From contig NC_054538.1 in assembly GCF_017654505.1 (NCBI RefSeq), positions 21,112,912 through 21,176,911 of the forward strand: a stretch of DNA of 64,000 nucleotides, read 5' to 3'. Numbering within the stretch: position 1 is the first letter of the stretch; each line of letters begins with the position of its first letter. Source of the DNA: Polyodon spathula (taxonomy: Eukaryota > Chordata > Actinopteri > Acipenseriformes > Polyodontidae). Shown here piece after piece: positions 13,123 through 24,299 of the stretch. The notes under the pieces were generated by a model. The model was not told the DNA's origin. It saw nothing but the letters and a program-made list of their open reading frames with translations, and did no database searches. A program made the translations under genes and the position numbers.

Positions 13123-13555
13123 TGTGACAGAGAAAGAATTAATCTTGGTTATAAATCTTGCTCCCAACCTGTGATGACATAGTGTAAAGGGAACAGTGTA
13201 CTCCTGGATGGTCTGACAATTAATTACAGGGAAAGATGGAAGTTGGCCATCTAGAAAGGGGGTGGAGCCATCAAGTCATTGCCCCAGACGGGAAGCGATG
13301 TGGCAATCACAGATTGGAGCAAAGGCAATTGTCCTCGCTAACCAAGGGGGTGTGGCTGAAGGTACAAAAGGGGATTTGGCTGAGCAAACTGCTCTTTTTG
13401 CTGAACCGCTGAAGGAGTGTAATAAAAGAACGTGAGTGTTTAGTGTTTGTTTTGTCATTTCTAAACATACTCGTTTGTTCTTGTTAGCCGACTAGCACGT
13501 ACCAGGAGCTGTCTCTTAAGGGCAGCACCAACCAAACTGTCCAGGTGAACATGGA
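13123..13555 (+). mobile_element. LTR fragment E, same family as the 32.9-kb copy
   Basis: Starts TGTGACAGAGAAAG and aligns by eye with the reverse complement of the 32866-33587 element. Shared words include TGTAAAGGGAACAG, GGTC(A/T)GACAATTAATT, AGTTGGCCATCTAGAAAGGG and TTAGCCG..TAG. A weak TATA-like TACAAAAGGGG near 13362 and AATAAA near 13421 are placed as in an LTR. The expected 3' end (..TTTGCCACA) is missing, so this copy is truncated. Confidence 0.6.
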
Positions 13556-13559
13556 GTCA

Positions 13560-14270
13560 TATGGTAACCCTAATCAAAGGCTATGTTAAACATAATCTTA
13601 CCTTTGATATAAACCCCTGAGGTGTTTTATTCAAAGCCCGTCATTTGAGAGACCAAACCAAAGTGTAGTGAAAGCTTCTTCCTGCATCATACTCTGAGCC
13701 TTCCAGATAAAGAGTTTATGAACAGAAACTCTCTTCAAAGTAGTGCTAGGGATTTTCCTGCACAGCCTGGAGCTAAATGTTTTCTTCATCAGCAGGGGTG
13801 GATCAATCACAGTTATTTCCCTGTTTCTATGGTGACTGACAGTTATTACACAGTACATATGTCTTGATCCCTTGCAGGCTCAATATTAAAAAAAAGTCAG
13901 TACAGTATATAGACTAAATTAAGTCATTATTCTAAACTACTTGTCAACAGAGTCATTTAGGTATTTAATATCATCTTATTGTTTTGTCGATATTAGAGAC
14001 CTCCAGTGCTCTCAGAGGATCAGAACTACAAACTTTTGCTCCTGTGAAACACAAAACTGCTACAAAATGTATTTTATTCTAGACAGAAACAACGTTGATG
14101 TTAATTGAAGGTTCCCTACACGTACCTGCATTATTATTTTCAAATTGTGAAAAATTGGAGGTTAAGCTGTCCAAGGGTGTCCCTTTCAGAGGGCAGGAAA
14201 AAGGGTATTACACCTTCTTTAATCTGTCATTCGCACTTGAAGTTAGCATACCGGTATTTTTTATATCAAA
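13560..14270. other. Intergenic, nothing recognised
   Basis: No gene or element recognised. Confidence 0.4.
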
Positions 14271-14274
14271 TTTG

Positions 14275-14587
14275 GGTAACACTTTACATTAAGTGTCCCT
14301 AATTATTATGTATTTACATAGTAGTTACTTTGTAAATACAAGTGTACTTATGCATACTTACAATGTTATTATGCATAGCTACAATGTACTTAATGTGTAA
14401 ATCTTTTTGCATGATCTAACCCTTTTCTGATACAATTGTGTACTTACATATACCATGCAAAAATAATTCTACATTAAGTACATTGTAACTATGCATAATA
14501 CCATTGTAATTCTGTGTAAGTACACAGGTATTTACTAAGTAACTACAATGTAAATACACAGTAAGTGGCAACAATGTAAAGTGTAAC
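14275..14587. mobile_element. Fold-back MITE, complete copy (AACACTTTACATTAAGTG ends)
   Basis: The left end GGTAACACTTTACATT and the right end AATGTAAAGTGTAAC are inverted repeats. The pairing extends inward for well over 100 bp, through words such as GTATTTACATAGTAGTTAC, ACTTATGCATA and ATGCATAATACCATTGTA. Length is about 313 bp with no coding capacity. The centre contains CTAACCCTTTTCTGATACAATTG. Terminal words like this are common in hAT-type fish MITEs, but no clear 8-bp duplication is visible and the superfamily is unsettled. Confidence 0.65.
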
Positions 14588-14589
14588 TG

Positions 14590-17460
14590 CATTTGTTAAA
14601 GCATCTGGTTTTCACATTGTTAAGGAAGTAAGGTTTTATTTTTCCAACATCCTGGACTGATATTCTTGAAGCTTCAAAGTGCGTGACAGTCAGGATGTTC
14701 TGTTGCCCTGGGGGAAACACATTACACCTGGATTATGTACCACAGGTTCAGTCCACTGTAACATCTGTATTCCTTTCTGGGGTGAAATCAGCATTGGCTA
14801 TCAAGCTCACCCTCTGCAGCATTCACAGATTGCATCCCACATTCGCCATGAACAGCACCACAGAATTAAAAGAACAGACGCAGTACTCTTAGATATAACC
14901 CTTACTGATCTACTTTCACAGTATGCACAATAAAGTCTTGTAACAAGTGTCAAAGGAGAGGTCATCAGATTCAAGTAGGATGTACTGTGACCTTGAATAG
15001 TTCACACAATCTGATGCCATAGACACAGCAGTTTTGGGAATTGCACCTCAGAAATATGGAAGGGAGGTAGATCAATTAAAATGCTATACACAGTAGTTCC
15101 AAAGCATAAACCATGCATTTACTTTTGAAAGTTGTGAATTTCACAATTTCAAACCTTCAAGAATACTTTTCTGTTTCTGAAATGGTTCGTATGGTAAGGA
15201 CTAGGAAACACAGACTTTGTTTCATGTCTGCTTTTAGCCATGCAATAGAATATACATACAGTATATTAGTCAACAAGAAAATCCTACCGTACCTGTAATT
15301 GTTTGAAATTACACAGACGATAGGGCACAGGTGGTAGAGCTAGATGCAATCATTTAATGTAATGGTGTTGTTTTTGTTGGATTGGACTGGCTGCTTTTAG
15401 CTCTGCTCTTGGGATGAACGCTTATAGCTGGCCAAACCTGGCAGGATGCAGTACAGTAGATATTGTTATTTTAGTAGTTTCCACAAGACATAAGCCTGAG
15501 GTACAGAAACATATGAAACTACAGATTTAAAAACACAGCTTAACAAGTCTTCTTTTTGCTTCTTATGTTACATACAGAAAAAAGAGTCAATGTAGGGCAG
15601 CTACCAATGTAGGCAGTTACAAGTTTACCACAGTAAATTCAGTAGCTTGCCTCCTGGTTACACCATGCATTTACCATTGCTTACAAAGTTTTGGCATTTA
15701 TATTCTATAAGCATCACCATACCTCTCTGTCCTTACATTCCTTACCTATGCTTTCTGAATTGACACAATTCATTTGTACTGGTTTTCCTGCTATCAAGTG
15801 TGATTTAATCCTATTCGCAGAGCACAGAACAACTAATAATGATTGGCCGAAGAAGGCTCAAGACCATGAGGGGCCTTATAGGTTGTACCTATCAACTAAA
15901 TCATTAATCCATCAGAGAGCAAGGGTAATACTGTACCTGCAGACCAGCACAGGCGAGTGGGCTACTCTAGAAACTTTCCAGGAATTAAGACTTGAGCTAA
16001 GCAATAAGAAAATGGGATGGGAGCACAATTACATGTGTTTCTAACTAATGTATTTTTAATGTGGGAATGCAAATATTGTCTAAAGGCCAGTCTGCAGATT
16101 AATACTGCAAACATCATAATAGAATCTGTTTGAAAATTCTAATAATTGATTTCTGATATACAGTATATAATGAAGTGATCAAAACATTTGGAATTAATTT
16201 CTGTGGATGAAGTAAAAATAAAACCATATACAATCCGTGTTGGCATGGAATAATCAAACGCAGTCAGTGTAGTTTTTGTAATTTGGTACGCTATAAAGCT
16301 GAAGGAACACAAAACCACTTTTTCAGGACAGTGGCAACTTTTCTGTATCAAACCTCAAGTCTGCTCTGGTGTGCCATTTGGTTTGTTTGTTTTTTACCAC
16401 AAAGTGGCTTCATGTTCCCTCAGTTTAAGCATAGCCCCACCATAATTACATATGAATCCCAGGATAAGTTGTTTCTTGCTATAATGAATGTGGTTTTATT
16501 TCTTTGAGACTGCCATTGCTAAATGGGGCAATACTTCTGTTAGTGAAGCACAGCTACCAAAATGTGTCTGAATATTCGATAGGCACTTATTATAATAACA
16601 AATAGAATACACCACCCCTACATGTAAATCTGTCTCAGGATGGTGACATGGGCCATTTTAACCCATTGATGGACTAAAAGCCCACAGTCATATGTGCGTC
16701 ATTGTTATTGATACTGTTATTGTGCAATACTGTCAGCACAGTTACCTTGAAGGCAGTCACACACACGAAGAAGAAACAACCCAACCAGAAAAGACCAAGA
16801 GAGGCCAGCAGGTGTTTAATTAAGTGCTTGTGTTATTAACAGAATGCTGAGTCAGGGGTGACCCTCGAACAGACACTATCTCTCTGTTCTGCTGCACAGG
16901 TTGTATTTCACCGCTGCTAGAAACTTATCAACACATCCCTCTTTTCACGGGGGCTGAGATTGGCTGTAGATCTCACATTCAGACAGAGCAAAGTGAATGT
17001 GTTTCTCACATTTTTTTTCTCATTAGGTTTGTGTCCTTTTCTCCTGGAAATTTGATTTGCAAAGTAGGAGCTGGGAGGTTGAGTATAATATCAAAGCATT
17101 GACAGGTTTCAAACTGTTTCACCGAGATCAGTTCAGAGGGTAACGTAGTTATTGCAGCAGATAAATTAATCTTCTGAGCAATTCATTGTTTCATTGAAAT
17201 TGTATGAAGTTATTTTAATTAACATATTTAAAGCTGTTTTCTGTGATTTTTTAAGTTTTAGTGCTTTATTTTACTTCATGATTGTATGACGCACACAGAT
17301 AGTAGAGGCTTTCTTTCTCCTGAAATTCATTCCGGATGTTTTGTCCAGTTCATTTTAAACTGCATATCAGAAATACTTCATATCAGTGGAATGGGTTTCA
17401 ATTGCTTTTTAATTTCACTACTTTTAGAGGTGTGCTGATACTTGTACTCGTTCAAATCAA
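14590..17460. other. Intergenic, nothing recognised
   Basis: About 2.9 kb with no recognisable gene or element. A 117-codon open frame at 15691-16044 has no familiar motif, and no splice or promoter context supports it. Confidence 0.4.
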
Positions 17461-17466
17461 GAAAAG

Positions 17467-18078
17467 CTGTTCCCTTTCAATTCGAAGACGACCACCAAAA
17501 CATTACGTATGGGAAATGCTTGCCTATTGGTAGGTGTTCATTGAGCTCTCTATACCAGAGCTGCCGATAGGCCTCTTCCTAGATGAGATCCTCGGTCCAG
17601 CCTACCAAGGGGTTAAAACCGTCATTCCACGGAAGACATGTATTTTTTGCCTCTCAAGACGGTAAGGTAAGACCCTCTGTGTTGATATCTGAGCATTTTA
17701 TGAGAAAGAGCTTGAGTAGACTGCAGTTCCCTTGCCTTTCAGGCTGAAAGCTGGCTTGCTGCTTTCAAGGAATCAGTCAATCCTTGTCAGCCTTTCTCGT
17801 CTCTTTCCTCTGCAACCTGCACGTGCACCTTCCCGACTGAGATGGAGGAAGGAGAGGAACCGGTGCCATTGACCACAGTGGAACCTAGCTCAAAGGTTGC
17901 CTCAGAGACTAGTTTGCCAACATCTGTCCAGCTTCATGTCAGCAGGACCGAGTATGACATCCAGGAAGGGGGCCTATCGGCAGCTCTGGTATAGCGAGCT
18001 CATTGAATTCCTACCTAGGCAAGCATTTCCCATACGTAATGTTTTGGTGGTCGTCTTCTCTTTCAGGGAACCAGGGTT
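17467..18078. mobile_element. Non-autonomous DNA element with ~105-bp inverted repeats and an exon-like interior
   Basis: The left arm (about 17467-17573) and right arm (about 17971-18078) are inverted copies, nearly identical over some 90 bp. Both contain GAAGACGACCACCAAAACAT, TACGTATGGGAAATGCTTGC and TATACCAGAGCTGCCGATAG, and outer GTTCCCT..TTCA words also pair. The roughly 400-bp interior has an intron-like piece: CAAGACG|GTAAGG near 17659 and a pyrimidine-rich TTCCCTTGCCTTTCAG acceptor ending at 17742. An open frame of 83 codons follows (17743-17994), rich in Ser/Thr/Glu and running into the right arm. I do not recognise the product. It could be a relic of the parent element's own gene or a captured fragment. 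Confidence 0.6.
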
Positions 18079-18079
18079 A

Positions 18080-18736
18080 CAGTAAGTAACCTAACGTTCT
18101 TCCCTCACCTTTACTATTGAGTACCAGTCAATGGCAATTAACTGAAAGCAGGGCCATAATTGATTGTCATTTTACAGTCTCAGTATGGCAATAAAACTGT
18201 GTAAAGTGACAAAGTTCTAGTTGCCTTCCACAGACATATATAACCAAGGCTGGATCAGCTGTAGCCATTACAGGAGTTAGTGCCAGAGCCATGCTTTAGA
18301 TTGGTTCAGGTCACAGCACCTTAACATAGGCTTATCAAATAAGAAAACACAGTATTTGTGTAAAGCTATAAAAGCCCTCAAAATTATTTGAAAAAGGGAA
18401 AGAGATAGAGAAAAAAGTAAATGTAATCAGATGCTTCTTGCTTTTTTAACAAACTAAATCAAGCCCTGAAATAAATAGTTATATCTATTTTATAAGTAAA
18501 AATGTCAGGCATTTTTTCAGAACCTGTCAAGTCAGGTAACAATCCTCTAATACTTAAAGACTACAGTTCTGCTGGAATAAAATAAAGTTTTAAAATAGCC
18601 AGTTCAGCCTAGGTGTTTATCTTCACAAATCCTTACAAACACTGCTTTCTAGATCTGATTTACACATCTGACTTGGGTTAATACCACTGCCTGCCTGTAA
18701 AGTGCAAAAGAGTTAAGACAGGTACATAGCAAAGTG
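18080..18736. other. Intergenic, nothing recognised
   Basis: No gene or element recognised in this spacer before the Tc1 relic. Confidence 0.4.
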
Positions 18737-20028
18737 TTAATATGTATGATCTGTCCTTCGGGTGTAATTTGACATCTTCAAATCAGCAATCTTCAAGTCA
18801 TGCCACAAACTGTCGATTGGATTTAGGTCGGGGCTCTGACTGGGCCACTCAAGGACATTTACCTTTTTGTTCCTTAGCCATTCCAGTGTAGCTTTGGCTG
18901 TGTGCTTTGGGTCATTGTCATGCTGAAAGGTGAACTTCCATCCCAGTTTCAGATTTCTTTCAGAGGGCAGCAGGTTTTCCTCAAGGACTTCTCTGTACTT
19001 TGCTCCATTCATTTTCCCTTCTATCCTGACTTAGTGTCCCAGTCCCTGCCGATGACAGACATCCCCATAACATGATTCTGCCAACACCATGCTTCACAGT
19101 AGGGATGGTGTTGTTTGGGTGATGTGCTGTGTTGTTTGTGCCAAACATAATGCATTGCATTTAGGCCAAAAAGTTCCATTTTAGTTTTGTCAGACCACAA
19201 AACTTTTAGCCACATGGCTACATAATCTCCTGAGTGTTTTTTTGCATACTTCAAATTGGATTCAAGGTGGGCTTTCTTGAGTAATGGCTTCCTTCTTGCC
19301 ACCCTACCATACAGGCCATATTTGTGGAGAGCTTGGGATACTGTTATCACATGCACACTTTGTCCAGTCTTGGCCATAAAAGCCTGTAGCTCTTGTAAAG
19401 TTGTCATTGGCCTCTTGGTAGCCTCTCTGATCAGTCTCCTTCTTGCTCAGTCATCCAGTTTGGAGGGATGGCCTGATCTAGGCAGGGTCTTGGTGGTGCC
19501 ATACAGCTTCCACTTCTTAATAATTGTCTTGACCACGCTCCAAGGGATATTCAAGGCCTTTGATATTTTTTTATACCCATCCCCTGATCTGTGCTTTTTA
19601 AGAACTTTGTCCCTGAGTTCTTTTGAAAGTGCCTTGGTGCTCATGGTTGCGTCTTTGCTTTGAAATGCACTACCCAGCAGAGGGAACCTACAGGAATTGC
19701 TGAATTTATCCTGAAATCATGTGAAATCACTACAATTTAACACAGGTGGAGGCTGCTTAACTTGGTGTGTGATTTTGAAGGTTACTGGTTATACCTTAGC
19801 TAATTTAGGATTGCTATTACAAGGGGGGTGGACACTTATCCAACCAAGCTATTTCAGTTTAAATTTTTTTAAATTTTCTACACATTTCTAGAATATTCTT
19901 CACTTGGAAGTTATGGGGTAGGATGTGTAAAAGAAAAAAAACGATTTTAATGCATTTTAATTATTGGCAATATGGCAAAAAAAGCTGAACATTTTGAAAG
20001 GATGTGTAGACTTTCTATAGGCACAGTA
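18737..20028 (-). pseudogene. Tc1-like transposon relic with broken transposase
   Basis: Reading from high to low coordinates, three pieces of a Tc1-like transposase follow one another. An N-terminal helix-turn-helix segment (MSTKALSKELRDKVLKKHRS.., 19644-19447) is followed by a middle segment (19407-19021) with the first catalytic aspartate in LWSDKTK. A C-terminal segment (19012-18737) has the second in HDNDPKHTA. The frame changes between pieces, so no full protein can be made. The third catalytic position reads [13 protein letters not shown], Asp where Tc1 proteins normally have Glu. The outer end at about 20026 shows the terminal repeat (minus strand CTGTGCCTATAGAAAGTC) beside TA. The other end is lost soon after LWHDLK, so both the C-terminus and the second terminal repeat are truncated. 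Confidence 0.9.
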
Positions 20029-20194
20029 TATATATTGGGGCTGTTTAAATACCTGCTTTCTACAGGCAGGTGACAACAATTAATTTAACAAAAATAATTA
20101 CACCCACACACATTTATCTGCTGGGGCCAGGACTTAACCATATCCCTGCCAGCCACAAGTGCAATTTCTTCAGGCAGGGATTTGCCCTGCCACA
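20029..20194 (-). mobile_element. LTR fragment adjoining the Tc1 relic
   Basis: On the minus strand this begins TGTGGCAGGGCAAATCCC at 20194 and runs through a TATA-like GCAGGTATTTAAACAGC to the edge of the Tc1 terminal repeat. The TG start resembles the other LTR-like elements in the window. It is probably the 5' part of a solo LTR interrupted by, or truncated beside, the Tc1 insertion. Confidence 0.4.
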
Positions 20195-20274
20195 ATATAT
20201 ACATACATAACCTTTCCAAATGCCAATTTGATAATAGTTTAACACTTGTTGCGGGCTGTTTACTTTCTGCATGT

Positions 20275-20430
20275 GTTTCTGCAGCTTTACCTATGCTTTC
20301 CCCATGGTTATACTAGGCAATTACCATAGTTTACCATAATTAATATGATTTACCATATGTTTCTATGCTTTACCATGCTTTCACTATGCTTTATTACACT
20401 CTGCTTTTCTTTTACTATGGTAAACTTTTA
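20275..20430 (+). repeat. Dispersed palindromic repeat, copy 2
   Basis: Contains CCATGGTTATACTA, CATAGTTTACCATA, TTTACCATG and TATGCTTTATTACACT..GCT, ending in ACTATGGTAAACTTTTA. The copy at 22.1 kb carries the same series of words. The CATGG/ACTATGG ends and internal TTTACCAT/ATGGTAAA words make it self-complementary, as expected of an old MITE. Confidence 0.5.
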
Positions 20431-20447
20431 CAACGGATTGGTGGGGT

Positions 20448-20479
<32 letters not shown>
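20448..20479 (+). repeat. Poly-G tract (32 G)
   Basis: An unbroken run of 32 guanines just after the MITE-like repeat. Homopolymer length in an assembly is uncertain. Confidence 0.9.
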
Positions 20480-20480
<1 letters not shown>

Positions 20481-20499
20481 GCCTTGTGGTAATATAGCT

Positions 20500-22080
20500 A
20501 ATAAACAATTAATAAACTAGTGCTACTTCAAGGAAAGCCTGACCAAATATTCTTGCCTCTTGTTAGAGGATCTTATTAGAACTAACCAGCAACAATATTA
20601 CTCCCTTTTTTGTGTTTGCAAATATTTTGTTTATTTTGCACTCGTTTGTTTGATTTGGGATCTGCAATGCTGGTATTGAATCCTGGTACCTCCCTGGTTA
20701 TGTGCTGAGCCAGTTACACACCCTTGGTCTAGCTACAATGAAACTACACAACCTTTTTATGTACCCAGGAAGCAGCATTTTTTTAATCAATGCATTTTTT
20801 ATGTACCTTAACCAAGTTCAGTTTAACTGTATACCGAAACCCCCTAAATAGGATCCCTGATGTTCTTCTTGTGTCTGTTCTTCATTCAGAGCCTGAGCCA
20901 ATCACAAAAAACAAAGCAGTGTTTCCAGATTACTGGAGACAGCCAGGAGTGCTTCTAAACAAGAGGCTTCTACAGTACCAGTCGAAAACATACCTCAAAA
21001 GCAAGCGTTCAACAATAAATGCAGATTTGCAGCTTTTGAGTATGACAGACCTCTGCAGCCGCTGTCTGCTGCCTGCAGTCAATCTGAGCAAAGCAGGGCG
21101 CTCTTAACTCACAGCAGAAAGCTGAATGAGTTTTTTTTTTTTTAAATGAATAATTAACTGGAGTCAAGAGCTTCCCGGATCAGATTGTTTTCAGGTCAAA
21201 TCATTTTGGTCATCTACTGTGTGTGGGCATGACAAGGACATGAGGGGGAGGAAACAGTTAGGATAAAAGCTGGGCAGAAAGTTTGACACGGACAGGGAAC
21301 AAAAATGATAGCTGTGAACCCAGCCAAGAAGCAACGTGCTACTGTCAGAGAACACTTCAAAATACTAATCCTTTGAGAGACACCAAACTGTATCAAAGGG
21401 TAGCCTAGACAGATTATTTTTAGGTAGATAGCATTAAAAACTGTAAACCCATTCACGTATATCAAGAGACTCCATTACATTTACAGATGAACAAACAACA
21501 AAGAATTTGCTTAAAAGACAGGCACGCTAATAAAAGTGGGCATACAAGAAGAATTTGTGTAGTATTTAAAAATGGATGAGAATGTGTGTATATAACAATA
21601 AAAATAAATTGTGTTTGAACTTGGGATCTACACAACATCAATGTTGTTTAATAATTTAGCAAATATAAATAAATGTGTGGTATGAGATGATTTCATGGGG
21701 TTGAACAGAACCTGCATTAAAAACTTGAACCCTGCAGTAAATTAAATCTGATCATTTCATAGTAAAATCTCCCCTTACTTGCATGTCACATGTGAAGTGG
21801 TCAACCAAGAAGAAGAATAAGTAAGAACTATTGTCCTGATATAAAAACAGTGTCTTTACTAAGGCAGTAATTTGAGTTATTAACAACCAGATCTTAGACA
21901 GACCTAAGAGACCAAATACATATTAGAAAGCTGATTGGATTAAAAAATTTTAAAAAAGAAGCAGCTTGAAAGCGGATTGGATTTAAAAAAAAGAAACTAA
22001 TTTCCCCCAGATTTTTGTAAAATTTGGAGTAATTATCTGTTATAGACTACAGAAAACCCATCAGAGATGCCCCAGTATTT
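20500..22080. other. Intergenic, nothing recognised
   Basis: No gene or element recognised. A 105-codon frame at 20790-21107 shows no motif I know. Confidence 0.4.
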
Positions 22081-22082
22081 TT

Positions 22083-22255
22083 GCACTGTATTTTTGCAGT
22101 TTTGCCATGCTTTTCCCATGGTTATACTATGCATTTACCATAGTCTACCCTGGTTTACCATGTTTATTTTTAATATGCTTAGCTTTGCCATGCTTTCCTT
22201 GTGCTTTATTACACTTTGCTATGCTATTACTATGGCAAAGTTACACAAAACTATG
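22083..22255 (+). repeat. Dispersed palindromic repeat, copy 3
   Basis: Shares GCATTTACCATAGT, GGTTTACCATG, TTGCCATGCTTTCC and TGCTTTATTACACTTTGCTATG with the 20.3-kb copy in the same order and orientation. It ends ACTATGGCAAAGTTAC. No coding capacity. Confidence 0.5.
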
Positions 22256-22259
22256 CCCT

Positions 22260-23056
22260 ACACATTGCAGGTGCAGGACTTTGGTTTCGGCTCTGAAAAT
22301 TCAAGTATAAAATAATACAAATAAATAAATAGCCAGAGTTCAAAATTGAGAAATGGCATAGATCATAAAGATAATATTTTGATCTGGATACTTCACATAT
22401 ATCCTCTCTGAGTTTCTGCACTGCTGTTAAATTCACAAACACATTACCAGACTCTGAGTAGAAGAGGGCATGAGATGTGTATGCCTGTTGACTTACTCCA
22501 ACCGGTTCTATCTAGGATATGGTTCATGTTTTTGCTCAAAGAACAAAAAGCATTTCAAAACCTGCCTGTGGCAATCCAAGAATCTGCAATCTGTACACAT
22601 CTTTCCAGATACCGTAACTCTAGACAGTGTGCATAAGAGTCCATGGGGATATCATTGAATGGAACATAGGACCTCTTCTTCCAGAAAAAAAAAAAAAAAA
22701 CCTTTAACATACAGAGGCTGCTAGAGATGGGTTTTAACCTGTAAAATAAATAAATAAAAACATGCAGGCAAATAAATTGTACTATCAAGGAAGTATTGGC
22801 AAGAGGAGAAGGAATTTAAAAAGTGCAATTATACAGAAATGGAACCAGTCAGCAGTGCCAGTTTGATACGGAACAAAATGAACTTGAGTTTCTTAGACTG
22901 GTTTCATGGTGCTGGTGGAAACTTGACATTCATTCTGAGCAGTTTCCAAAAAAAAAACACAAAAAATACAAGACATGGCTAGACATTTGTCTTTTGTGTA
23001 GCTACTTTTTTAGAAAGCAATGTCTGTTGGAGGGGGAATTAAATCACACACACATA

Positions 23057-23100
<44 letters not shown>

Positions 23101-23690
23101 CCCACACACACACACACACTGAATGACCTAGACTGGCTCTATCTGTTGGCTGGCCATCATAACTTTCATAACTCTGACACTACACCTCTGTAAATAAGCA
23201 TAGTTTTTTTTTTTTCTATGCCAGTTTGGAAGGAGTGAAATACTGGAAGAGATGAATAAGCAGGATGAATAAGCATCTGGAAATCCAGGATGTTTCATGG
23301 CCTAGTATTTTTTTCCAATAAACGATTTGTTTTTGTGGTTTAAAATTTCGATACAGTGGCAATGACTTGGTTGGGGATGGTGTGGAGTGAATAATTCAGT
23401 GCCACCCTTTACTTCCATCTTCCTTGGTTCAAATGAACCTGATTTTATCTTTAATTTGGGTGTTTGCCCAACACACTATGGAATGGCAATCACATACCCT
23501 GATCGACACTAATCTTAACAACCCAGTGCAATTTAGAACAGTGCAATTCATTCTCTTATTGGATTTGAATGAATAACAGATTACAAAGGCATTTTAGTGC
23601 AGTGTACCACAACCATGTGCATTTTACACATATTTTTTCTTTCTTTCTGTGTACTTTCTTCTACTGTATCAGAACAAAACCTTGCTGATA
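22260..23690. other. Intergenic, nothing recognised apart from a CA microsatellite
   Basis: No gene recognised. Contains an A run near 22684-22700 and the CA repeat listed separately. Confidence 0.4.
23047..23119. repeat. (CA)n microsatellite
   Basis: CA dinucleotides over about 73 bp with a few interruptions (ATACAAA, AAACACCC). Confidence 0.95.
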
Positions 23691-23696
23691 GCCCCC

Positions 23697-24286
23697 TGCG
23701 ACAAGGATGGCGTGTGTGGTGAAAATCAGATCAGAAAGAAGCTCCCACACAGATAGATTGGGGTACAACTACGCTGCGGCGCATTTATTATTAAATAAAC
23801 AAAATAAAAGGTTTAAGCAAAACAAAACAGTTTACAAAAACAAAACAGCTAACTGGCCAAAACAAATAAACAAAACAAGTAGGCACAGAACAAACAAGTA
23901 TCTTGCTGGTGTAAACCAGCCCAGGTAGCAATTGCTTTGCTATTGACTCTCTTGTCTTACGACTCACGTCTCGTTTCATCCTGAACACAACAACCTGTTG
24001 AAGCCAAAGCTACAGGTCTTTTATATTATGGCTGAGGGGTTAACTAGCTATTAATTATCTTATCACCCCTTGGCCATAGTCTGCACGAGTTTGCGTGACT
24101 GTCAGCTACTTAAATAATCAGTAGCTGACAGTCACCAATTCTCACAAGTTAATTTTAAAACACTAAACAAAAGCAATTGTCAAGATGGCACCTTGCTCAT
24201 TCTGACAAATTATAAAATGCAAAATAACACATTAAATACAAAACACAAATTCTAATATGCACAGGGGCAGGGAATACTCCATCACA
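23697..24286 (-). mobile_element. Solo LTR B with 5-bp target duplication CCCCC
   Basis: The element runs from TGCGACAAGGATGGC to ..ACTCCATCACA and is flanked on both sides by CCCCC (23692-23696 and 24287-24291). On the minus strand it has a TATA box (AATATAAAAG at 24027-24018) and, further downstream, TTTATTTTGTTTATT..AATAAATGCGCC, giving a polyadenylation signal in the right place. TG..CA-type ends, a 5-bp duplication, one promoter and one poly(A) signal are the signature of a solo LTR (590 bp). No internal retroelement genes adjoin it. Confidence 0.75.
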
Positions 24287-24299
24287 CCCCCCTGTGAAA

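Noticed and set aside
15691..16044. 117-codon plus-strand frame in the intergenic region
   Set aside because: No domain, no exon signals, low-complexity surroundings.
19256..19663. 135-codon plus-strand frame
   Set aside because: Antisense of the Tc1 transposase relic.
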